The notes under the pieces are model-generated. The model saw only the letters and a list, made by a program, of their open reading frames with translations. It did not search any database and had not been told where the DNA came from. A stretch of DNA of 64,000 nucleotides from Ruminococcus sp. Lineage in GTDB: Bacteria > Bacillota > Clostridia > Oscillospirales > Ruminococcaceae. A program made the position numbers and the translations under genes. The stretch's first letter is position 1; every line of letters begins with the position of its first letter. Below, piece by piece: positions 31,956 to 38,771 of this stretch. The stretch lies in assembly GCA_021205185.1 (NCBI GenBank), contig JAJPYB010000010.1, positions 1-64,000 on the forward strand, in the 5' to 3' direction.

Positions 31956-33317
31956 GTGATAAATCTGAACGCTTCAGAAAGGATACTCGATGAAGTCTAC
32001 TCATTTTTATGGGGGCCGCCAATGCTTGTGCTGCTGGTTGGGACAGGAATTTTTCTTTCAATCAGGCTTAAATTTTTGCCGCTTAGAAATCTACCTCACG
32101 CTATTTCTCTTGTCTTTACGAGAGGGGAGAATGGCGAGGGAGATATTTCGCCGTTTCAGTCGCTGATGACAGCTCTTGCCGCTACGATAGGCACCGGCAA
32201 CATAGCAGGAGTTGCCGCCGCTATTACAACAGGCGGAGCTGGAGCAGTAGTCTGGATGTGGATCTCAGCACTTTTCGGCTTGTCAACAAAATACGCTGAG
32301 AGCGTTTTGGCTGTAAAATACAGAGAGAAGAATAAGCGTGGTGAAATGTGCGGCGGCCCAATGTACGCTATGAAAAACGGCTTTTCTCTAAAGTGGCTTG
32401 GAAGCACGCTTGCGGCACTATTTTCAATTTTTACCATTATGGCTTCGTTTGGAATAGGAAATATGACGCAAGCAAATTCGATTTCATCAGGTCTTAGCGG
32501 TACATTTGGAGTGCCTGCATGGGTAACGGGTAGTGTGCTGGCAGCTTTAGTTCTGCTTGTTTTGCTCGGCGGAATAAAAAGCATCGGACGAGTTTGCTCT
32601 GTTGCGGTGCCTGTTATGGCGATAGGGTATGTTGTCGGAGCGGTAGTGGTAATTGCAGTAAACTACAAAAACGTGCCGAGCGGGCTTGTCCTGATGATAA
32701 AAAGTGCCTTTTCCTTTAAATCGGTAGGAGGCGGAGCGTTAGGAATAGCTATTGTTCAGGCTATGCAGTCGGGAGTTTCAAGAGGAGTTTTTTCAAACGA
32801 AGCTGGTCTTGGTTCGGCGCCAATAGCTGCGGCGGCGGCAAGCACAAGCTCGCCTTCAAGACAGGGCTATATAAATATGAGCGGAACCTTTTTCGACACG
32901 CTTTTAATCTGCTCGCTGACAGCAATAGCAATCTGCTCGTCGGGAGTTCTTCTAAGCTCAGACGCAACAGGCGTACTTCTCACAATAGATGCCTTTGAAA
33001 GCACGCTCGGGCCGACAGGCGGATATATTGTTGCAATAGGACTTATTTTCTTTGCCTTTTCAACCATTCTCGGCTGGGAATATTACGGCGAAAAGGCACT
33101 CGAATACTTTATAAAAAACAGAGCGGTGCTTATTCTTTACAGGGTCGTTTACTCGCTGACCTGCTTTGTCGGAGCGACCTCCCAGCTTTCAGTAGTCTGG
33201 AGGTTTTCGGATATTGCAAATGCTCTTATGGCAATACCAAACCTTTTATGTCTTATTCTTCTAAGTCCGACAGTTGCAAGAGAATGCTTTGAATATCAAA
33301 AAAGGCAGGGGAGATAA
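31956..33317 (+). CDS. Alanine/glycine:cation symporter (AGCS family)
   Basis: AGCS carriers import alanine or glycine with Na+ or H+. The 453-aa protein shows SFLWGPPMLVLLVGTGIFLSIRLKFLPL, the family signature ALAATIGTGNIAGVAAAITTGG, ALFGLSTKYAESVLAVKYR, GGPMYAMKNG, and GVFSNEAGLGSAPIAAAAA. About eleven hydrophobic helices are visible. Coordinates follow the track's GTG; however, the GTG lies inside the best Shine-Dalgarno (AGAGGTGAT), which is ideally placed for the CTG at 31965, so CTG initiation is possible. It is monocistronic, ending at a terminator shared with pgsA. Confidence 0.92.
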   Translation: MINLNASERILDEVYSFLWGPPMLVLLVGTGIFLSIRLKFLPLRNLPHAISLVFTRGENGEGDISPFQSLMTALAATIGTGNIAGVAAAITTGGAGAVVWMWISALFGLSTKYAESVLAVKYREKNKRGEMCGGPMYAMKNGFSLKWLGSTLAALFSIFTIMASFGIGNMTQANSISSGLSGTFGVPAWVTGSVLAALVLLVLLGGIKSIGRVCSVAVPVMAIGYVVGAVVVIAVNYKNVPSGLVLMIKSAFSFKSVGGGALGIAIVQAMQSGVSRGVFSNEAGLGSAPIAAAAASTSSPSRQGYINMSGTFFDTLLICSLTAIAICSSGVLLSSDATGVLLTIDAFESTLGPTGGYIVAIGLIFFAFSTILGWEYYGEKALEYFIKNRAVLILYRVVYSLTCFVGATSQLSVVWRFSDIANALMAIPNLLCLILLSPTVARECFEYQKRQGR

Positions 33318-33331
33318 ATCCCTTGCCTTGT
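33302..33331. terminator. Terminator overlapping the stop of the AGCS gene
   Basis: AAGGCAGGGGA / TCCCTTGCCTT stem; the TAA is in the loop. A T-rich tail follows on plus. The convergent pgsA gene ends 3 bp away. Confidence 0.7.
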
Positions 33332-33333
33332 GT

Positions 33334-33900
33334 TTATTTTTGCAATTGTTTCTTTTCCTGTTTGAAGAAAAATATAACGTACATTGCAAGCGACCAAAGC
33401 ATAATAGCCGCGCAGAAAATGATAATTGTATTCGCCCACAGACTTGAAAAATCAAAAACCAAAAGTGCTATCAACGCAACAAACAAAATCGCCGTGCAAA
33501 TTTTTCCGAACCACTTTGCTTGGTTTACAATTCCTCTTGCCATATTTCGTATTCCCATAACCGCCATAAACGTTTCCTTGACGATTAAAATCGCAACTAA
33601 AAGTATCATCAGCTTGTGCTTCGTAATAAGGCAGAGCATTATAACTCCGTGCGAAAGCTTATCGGCAATCGGGTCGAGAGCCTTTCCTAAATCGGAAATC
33701 ATATCAAATCGCCTTGCGATAAAGCCGTCAAAAAAGTCGGTTAAAAAGCCTACCGCCAAAACTATGATTGCTACATACTTGTCAGCTTTTGTTTCAGCGT
33801 TTAGGTACAAAACCATAAAAACTCCCAGCAAAATAAACCGAAGAAATGTCAACAGATTAGGAATTGTAAAAACCTGCTTTTTTAATTTAGTGTTCATCAT
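33334..33900 (-). CDS. pgsA: CDP-diacylglycerol-glycerol-3-phosphate phosphatidyltransferase
   Basis: PgsA makes phosphatidylglycerol phosphate, the first step to phosphatidylglycerol and cardiolipin, in the membrane. The 188-aa protein has the CDP-alcohol phosphotransferase motif in FFDGFIARRFDMISDLGKALDPIADK (DGxxARxxxxxxxxGxxxDxxxD) and about five membrane helices. The N-terminus KKQVFTIPNLLTFLRFILLG matches the PgsA type. Adjacent Met codons at 33900 and 33897 both follow AAAGGGG. The long plus-strand ORF over the same bases is a shadow. Monocistronic, convergent with the AGCS gene. Confidence 0.93.
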   Translation of the reverse strand: MMNTKLKKQVFTIPNLLTFLRFILLGVFMVLYLNAETKADKYVAIIVLAVGFLTDFFDGFIARRFDMISDLGKALDPIADKLSHGVIMLCLITKHKLMILLVAILIVKETFMAVMGIRNMARGIVNQAKWFGKICTAILFVALIALLVFDFSSLWANTIIIFCAAIMLWSLAMYVIFFFKQEKKQLQK

Positions 33901-33996
33901 TTTTCCCCTTTAATCATACTTTTATAATTGTATACCCAAAGTCACAATTTGTCAATCGCTAAGGGTTCAGTTTTTCAAAAATATGTTATGCAGATG

Positions 33997-34025
33997 TTGA
34001 AAAATAATTTGCAATGTGCTAAAAT
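33997..34025 (+). promoter_or_regulatory. Promoter of the EamA transporter gene
   Basis: TTGAAA and TAAAAT are 17 bp apart, ahead of ATG 34055. It overlaps the first codons of the track's longer ORF, supporting the shorter start. Confidence 0.65.
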
Positions 34026-34054
34026 ATTCTGAGTACAAAAAGAGGATGATAAAA

Positions 34055-34984
34055 ATGGAGAAGTATCTGACAAAAACCTGGGTTGTGGCTGTGCTTTGTA
34101 CGGTGTGCTGTATGCTATGGGGCTCGGCTATACCAATGATAAAGCTCGGCTACGCTGAAATGCAAATTGAAGACATTGACGTAATGGCGCAAATTCTTTC
34201 AGCAGGAATCAGATTTTTTATTGCAGGAGTATTAACTGTAATTATCGGAAGCGTTTCAAGCAGACGGTTTATTTATCCGACTTCGCTCGCTTGCGCTTTT
34301 CGAGTTGTCAAGCTAAGCTGCTTACAGACAATAATTCAATATGTATTTTTCTATATCGCCCTTGCGAATATCGACGGAGTCAAGGCTTCCATTCTGGACG
34401 GCGTGAGCGTTTTTATAGCGTTGTTTGTTTCAGCGCTAATTTTCAGAATGGAAAAGCTGACAGCTCTCAAGGTAGTTGGCTCGATAGTAGGCTTTATAGG
34501 CGTTTTCTTAATCAACATCAACACTCAGAGCGTTGGCAGCTTTTTTGAGTTTTCGCTTTTTGGCGAAGGCTTTATAATTCTTTCAACTATCGGCTACGCT
34601 TGCTCGTCGGTTTTTATCAAGCGTTACAGCGTGTATGACGACACGACAATGCTAAGCGGCTGGCAGTTTATGTTTGGCGGAGCCGTTATGGCAGTAATAG
34701 GTGTAATATTTGGCGGAAGGCTTAAGGTGTTCAGCTTAAAAGCGGCGCTTATAATTTTGTATCTTGCATTCGTTTCAGCAGTAGCTTATACAATCTGGGC
34801 GAGGTTATTAAAGTATAACCCTGTTTCAAAGGTCGCAGTTTTTGGCTTTCTAACGCCAATTTTAGGCTCGGTATTTTCAATGCTTATATTAGGCGAAACG
34901 AGCATTCTCAGCTTAAAGGGCATCGCTTCCTTGCTGCTCGTTTCCGGAGGAATAGTGCTAGTCAACCAAAAGACCAAGGAGTAG
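34055..34984 (+). CDS. DMT superfamily transporter (EamA repeats)
   Basis: EamA-type proteins usually export amino acids or other small metabolites. The 309-aa protein has ten hydrophobic helices in two EamA halves: the first begins WVVAVLCTVCCMLWGSAIPMIKLGY, the second GEGFIILSTIGYACSSVFIKRYS, with the typical LTPILGSVFSMLILGET and the final LLLVSGGIVLVNQK. ATG 34055 follows AGAGGATGAT; the track's GTG 34016 overlaps the promoter. Monocistronic. The substrate cannot be told from sequence. Confidence 0.88.
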   Translation: MEKYLTKTWVVAVLCTVCCMLWGSAIPMIKLGYAEMQIEDIDVMAQILSAGIRFFIAGVLTVIIGSVSSRRFIYPTSLACAFRVVKLSCLQTIIQYVFFYIALANIDGVKASILDGVSVFIALFVSALIFRMEKLTALKVVGSIVGFIGVFLININTQSVGSFFEFSLFGEGFIILSTIGYACSSVFIKRYSVYDDTTMLSGWQFMFGGAVMAVIGVIFGGRLKVFSLKAALIILYLAFVSAVAYTIWARLLKYNPVSKVAVFGFLTPILGSVFSMLILGETSILSLKGIASLLLVSGGIVLVNQKTKE

Positions 34985-35013
34985 TATTAAGAACAGATTT
35001 TTGCATAACAAAA

Positions 35014-35053
35014 ACGGCGTTTAGGTTAAAAACCTAAGCGCCGCTTTATTTTT
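35014..35053. terminator. Bidirectional terminator between EamA and the sugar ABC operon
   Basis: ACGGCGTTTAGG / CCTAAGCGCCG stem with an AT loop, followed by TTTATTTTT on plus and A-rich sequence giving T's on minus. Confidence 0.82.
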
Positions 35054-35066
35054 AAGTATTAAATTT

Positions 35067-35936
35067 CTATTCCTTTACGCTTCCCAAAGCTACGCCCTGA
35101 ACTATGTAACGTGATAAGAACAGATAAACAACAATAACAGGGAATATTGAAAATGCAATCATCATATACACCTGACCCATATCAAACTTCAACCAGTCAG
35201 CACTTCGCAGCTGGGCGAGCAGGATAGGTAGCGTCTTTTTGTCATCACTTTGCAAAACCAAAGCAGGTACAAAGTAGTTGTTCCAGCTAGAAACGAAAGT
35301 GAATATTCCTTGAACCGCTAACGCCGGTTTCATGATTGGCATAACTATTCTGTTAAACGTCTTGAGCTCTCCGCAGCCGTCCATTCTTGCTGCCTCAACC
35401 AAAGACATCGGCAGAGAACTGTCCATATACTGCTTCATATAGAAGAAGGTTACAGGAGCCGCAATCGTTGTACAAATCAACGGAATCAGCGAATCGTCAA
35501 GCGATATGTTCTTAACCAGCTTAACAAATCCGAGCGCCGTTACCTGAGTTGGAATCATCATAATCATCAGGATAAACGGATACGCAAACCTCTTTAGCTT
35601 GAAATCATATGCGTGAATAGCATATGCAGTCATCGCTGAAAAATATACGCTGAGTATTGCGCTCAGACCTGAAACGATAACACTGTTTTTAAGTCCTGAC
35701 CAGATTGGCAGAGTTCCTGCTGACAGATTTTTAAAGTTTTCAATCAAGTGTGTGCTAGGAACCCAAGAGAAGCCCTTTTGCAGTTCACCATTTGACCTTG
35801 TGGCATTGACAAACAGCACATAGAACCAGAACAGGCATAAAAATGTAACCAAAATCAAAACAACATAAGCAATAGCTCGTCTGGCATGAATGCTCATACT
35901 CTTTTTTACTTTGTTGTTGTTTTTGCTTTCTTCCAT
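35067..35936 (-). CDS. Sugar ABC transporter permease (MalG-like)
   Basis: The 289-aa protein is the second membrane subunit of a carbohydrate importer. It has six membrane helices and the EAA loop MSLVEAARMDGCGELKTFNRIVMPIMKPALAV, which docks the ATPase. The C-terminus FLSRYIVQGVALGSVKE is typical of MalG-like permeases. The gene overlaps the upstream permease by 31 nt, and RBS AAAGGAGG lies inside that gene. No ATPase gene is in the operon; as usual in Firmicutes, a shared MsmK-like ATPase elsewhere probably energises it. The neighbouring GH74-like gene suggests beta-glucan or xyloglucan oligosaccharides. Confidence 0.93.
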   Translation of the reverse strand: MEESKNNNKVKKSMSIHARRAIAYVVLILVTFLCLFWFYVLFVNATRSNGELQKGFSWVPSTHLIENFKNLSAGTLPIWSGLKNSVIVSGLSAILSVYFSAMTAYAIHAYDFKLKRFAYPFILMIMMIPTQVTALGFVKLVKNISLDDSLIPLICTTIAAPVTFFYMKQYMDSSLPMSLVEAARMDGCGELKTFNRIVMPIMKPALAVQGIFTFVSSWNNYFVPALVLQSDDKKTLPILLAQLRSADWLKFDMGQVYMMIAFSIFPVIVVYLFLSRYIVQGVALGSVKE

Positions 35937-36859
35937 TTCTTTGCCTCCTTTCTTGAATCAGAACCAACCATTCGGAATACAATCAAGCTCAATATAGCTG
36001 AAATAATGAACAGAACAACAGATAATGCACCTGCCATACCATAGTTCTTGCTGTACAAATGCTTGTTCAGGTACATAATAAGCGTCATTGTACTACGCAT
36101 TGGAGCACCTGTACCGTTTGTCAGGATCTGTGGTACATCAAATAACTGCAGACCGCCGATTAAGGATGTGATCATAACGTAAACCAGAATCGGGCGAAGA
36201 AGCGGCATTGTAATTCTCCAGAATACCTGTCTGGAATTTGCGCCGTCAACCTGTGCGGCCTCAAAAAGCGATGTGTCAATTCCCATCATACCGGCCATAA
36301 GCAGAATTGTCGTGTTACCGAACCACATCAAGCAGTTCATAAATGCGATAAGTCCACGAGCAGACCATGTATGAGAAAGGAATTTGTATGGTTCATCAAT
36401 AAATCCAATCTGCATCAGAAGGGAATTGATAGGGCCGTTATCTGAAAACAGGGTAAAGAACAGCATAGCGAATGCGGACGCCATAATCAGGTTAGGCAAA
36501 TAGATGACCGCCTTGAAGAACCTGCTTCCGCGAAGCCTTAGCTGTACATCAGAAAACCATGAACCCAACAGCAGAGAAAGTACAATCTGTGGAATAAAGC
36601 ACATAACCCACATAATCATTGTATTCTTCGCATAGGTCCAGATGTCACCTGACGAAAACAGGGTCACGTAGTTATCAAGTCCGACAAATGTAGGACCTAT
36701 CTGATTTAATCCGGACATATAGTTCTCGAAAAAACTGTTATATATTGTCGTAATAAGCGGGATAAGCTGAAAGATTACGAATGCTGCAGTAAACGGGATA
36801 AGGAAAATGTAACCCCATTTATTATATCTGACGACCTTCCCACGTCTTTTCGTTTTCAT
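35906..36859 (-). CDS. Sugar ABC transporter permease (MalF-like)
   Basis: First membrane subunit of the importer, 317 aa. It begins YNKWGYIFLIPFTAAFVIFQLIPLITTIYNSFFENY and has six helices. The EAA loop DTSLFEAAQVDGANSRQVFWRITMPLLRPILVY is intact. The C-terminal tail is basic. ATG 36859 lies 13 nt after AAAGGAGG. The gene follows the binding-protein gene across a 168-nt gap that holds a terminator-like hairpin, the common way to make more binding protein than permease. Confidence 0.93.
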   Translation of the reverse strand: MKTKRRGKVVRYNKWGYIFLIPFTAAFVIFQLIPLITTIYNSFFENYMSGLNQIGPTFVGLDNYVTLFSSGDIWTYAKNTMIMWVMCFIPQIVLSLLLGSWFSDVQLRLRGSRFFKAVIYLPNLIMASAFAMLFFTLFSDNGPINSLLMQIGFIDEPYKFLSHTWSARGLIAFMNCLMWFGNTTILLMAGMMGIDTSLFEAAQVDGANSRQVFWRITMPLLRPILVYVMITSLIGGLQLFDVPQILTNGTGAPMRSTMTLIMYLNKHLYSKNYGMAGALSVVLFIISAILSLIVFRMVGSDSRKEAKKWKKAKTTTK

Positions 36860-36927
36860 AAAGATTCATTATCCTCCTTTTTCTTACGTTATCCATACGG
36901 AAAACAACACTCCAGTCTTACTTACAG

Positions 36928-36973
36928 AAAAAAATCACGCCTGCCTACCTTTCCGGTCGGACAGGCATGATTT
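36928..36973 (-). terminator. Partial terminator between binding-protein and permease genes
   Basis: On minus, AAATCATGCCTG and CAGGCGTGATTT pair around an inner CCGACCGG loop and are followed by TTTTTT. It likely limits read-through so that the binding protein is made in excess. Confidence 0.7.
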
Positions 36974-36987
36974 AAATTCCTGTACCA

Positions 36988-37004
36988 CTGCAATTAAATT
37001 GCAG
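36988..37004. promoter_or_regulatory. Perfect 17-bp palindrome downstream of the binding-protein gene
   Basis: CTGCAATTAAATTGCAG is fully symmetric about one base and leaves no RNA loop, so it looks more like a protein-binding site than a terminator. It lies 23 bp after the binding-protein stop and ahead of the partial terminator. The protein that might bind is unknown. Confidence 0.35.
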
Positions 37005-37027
37005 CTTTTAATTCAGATTCGAGTAGA

Positions 37028-38395
37028 TTATTCCTCTGGTACTGTAAGTTCCGGATACTTCTCCTGAATTGCTGTGTAGAACAGGTCAAGAGCTTCTTCA
37101 TAAGTTGCGTTGCCCTCGAAGTAGTTCTTCATAGCAGCCTGGAATTCTTCTGTACAGCCCTGATCATAGATAGATGTGTTGCTAAGATCAATGCTTTCTG
37201 CGTTTGCACAGTACATTGAAAGTGGGTTCTGACCACCAAGAATGTCGCTGCTGTAGTCGCTGTCAGCAAGAGCTTCCATTGCGGACTGGTTGTTTACGAA
37301 GTCGTCGTCATCTTCTACGATTTCAGTCATAACGTCTGCATCGCAAGTAAGTGTACGCATAATGTCAGCAACTAAAGTCTCGTTGTCTGTACCTGTAGCT
37401 GCACAAATCCATGTGCCGCCCCAGTAGAAGCCCTGAGGACCTTCACAAGCACCCCAGTTACCTTCGTAACCGACGCTGCCTTCTGTGTCAGCAGCCATTG
37501 AGAAGTTTACAAGCCAAGCTGGTCCAAAGTAGCAGAATACGTTACCATAGAAACCAGCGCTCCAGTCGTCGCTCCAAAGATCTGATGTGCCAGTGTAACC
37601 AGCATCAACAAGAGCCTTAGAATCTTCAACCCATGCTACGATGTTGTCGTCGATGTTGATCTCGCCGTCTTCAACCCACTTAGATGTAACATTGTTTGAG
37701 TATACACGGTAAGTGTCGTTTACTGTAGAAGTAATTGTGTAGCCAGCTTCCTTCAATGTAGCAGCTGTCTCATTGAAAGTATCCCAGTCGCTTACGTAAG
37801 CCTGAACTTCGTCAGGATCGTCTGTGCCAAGAACTTCCAAAGCTATTTCACGGTTGTAGAAGAGAACGCCTGGGCAAGCCTGCCAGGAAACACCTTTCAA
37901 AACGCCGTCAGAGTCAGTCATAACGTCCTTTGTGTACTGATACTGCTCAGAAAGCTCGTCATCAGTAAGTCCAAGGTCTGATACTGACATTGTGTAGTCT
38001 GTGTCAACGTACTTAAGTGCGTAGTCAGCTTCTACAAGGAAGATGTCGATCTTATCGTCGTCATCTGCGTCTGCCTGCTCTAACAATGTTGCGTCAAGAT
38101 TGTCCTGATAAGCATTGTCATCACTAGGAGTAATGTTCCATACTACAGTAACGTCGCCGATTGTACCAGTTGTAGAATCAACTTCTTCATAATCAGCATA
38201 GTGATCTGTTAGACGGGACTTAAATTCTTCGTTCCAACAATAAATGTTGAGAACCTTACCCTCTTCTGTAACTTCGCTGTCGTCAGTTGATGTTGTAGAT
38301 GAAGAATCATCTGAGCATCCTGCGAGACCTGTTACAGCAAGAGTAGCTGCTGCGAGTCCTGCGAGAACTCTTTTCATGGTCTGTGCTTTTCTCAT
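37028..38395 (-). CDS. Sugar-binding lipoprotein of the ABC importer (family 1)
   Basis: The 455-aa protein has a lipoprotein signal peptide (KRVLAGLAAATLAVTGLAGC with lipobox LAGC) and an acidic Ser/Thr/Asp spacer, so it is anchored outside the membrane. The mature part is a family 1 solute-binding protein: EGKVLNIYCWNEEFKSRLTDHY, GVLKGVSWQACPGVLFYNREIA, and an aromatic-rich site (FYWGGTWICAATG). It is highly acidic with few basic residues. It leads the operon with two permeases. The divergent GH74-like gene suggests that the ligand is a xyloglucan or other beta-glucan oligosaccharide, but this is inference. Confidence 0.9.
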   Translation of the reverse strand: MRKAQTMKRVLAGLAAATLAVTGLAGCSDDSSSTTSTDDSEVTEEGKVLNIYCWNEEFKSRLTDHYADYEEVDSTTGTIGDVTVVWNITPSDDNAYQDNLDATLLEQADADDDDKIDIFLVEADYALKYVDTDYTMSVSDLGLTDDELSEQYQYTKDVMTDSDGVLKGVSWQACPGVLFYNREIALEVLGTDDPDEVQAYVSDWDTFNETAATLKEAGYTITSTVNDTYRVYSNNVTSKWVEDGEINIDDNIVAWVEDSKALVDAGYTGTSDLWSDDWSAGFYGNVFCYFGPAWLVNFSMAADTEGSVGYEGNWGACEGPQGFYWGGTWICAATGTDNETLVADIMRTLTCDADVMTEIVEDDDDFVNNQSAMEALADSDYSSDILGGQNPLSMYCANAESIDLSNTSIYDQGCTEEFQAAMKNYFEGNATYEEALDLFYTAIQEKYPELTVPEE

Positions 38396-38488
38396 TGGAA
38401 AAACCCCCTAAATAGTATTTTTTGCAAGGAAATAAACGTACATCGCCTTGCCGATAGTCAAAGCCTTGTGTCGCTTTGTCACAACAAT

Positions 38489-38596
38489 ATTATAACATAA
38501 AATGCGAGCTAATGAAATATGAAAGTAGCACAATTTTTAGGTGAGATTTTTGTGAAAGTTGCACAAACATTTTTACAATTTTGTGTAATTTGCACA
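38489..38596 (-). promoter_or_regulatory. Promoter and three phased repeats upstream of the sugar ABC operon
   Basis: On minus the -10 TATAAT (38489-38494) has no good -35 at the right distance. Upstream lie three copies of a GCACA core (GAAAGTAGCACAA at 38521, GAAAGTTGCACAA at 38554, TAATTTGCACATA at 38586), spaced 33 and 31 bp, about three helical turns. The first sits over the -35 region. This is the layout of an activator-dependent promoter. The 376-bp gap holds no gene. Confidence 0.55.
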
Positions 38597-38691
38597 TATG
38601 GTTAACAAATTAAACTTGAAAACCCCTTTCTGCGAAAAATTTTTAACGAATTATCTAACATATTTTTGGCGGTAATTTTTAGCGCTGACGG

Positions 38692-38720
38692 TTGAAAAAA
38701 GACGTGTCATTTGGTATAAT
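38692..38720 (+). promoter_or_regulatory. Promoter of the GH74-like gene
   Basis: TTGAAA and TATAAT are 17 bp apart, about 50 bp before the TTG start. It is divergent from the sugar ABC operon. Confidence 0.72.
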
Positions 38721-38771
38721 TAGCACAAACTACAAATATATTCAGTACATTCTATTCGGGGAGGAATAAAA

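Noticed and set aside
33323-33913. 196-aa plus-strand ORF opposite pgsA
   Set aside because: It is antisense to a full-length PgsA with clear catalytic motifs; no RBS and biased codon pattern typical of a shadow.
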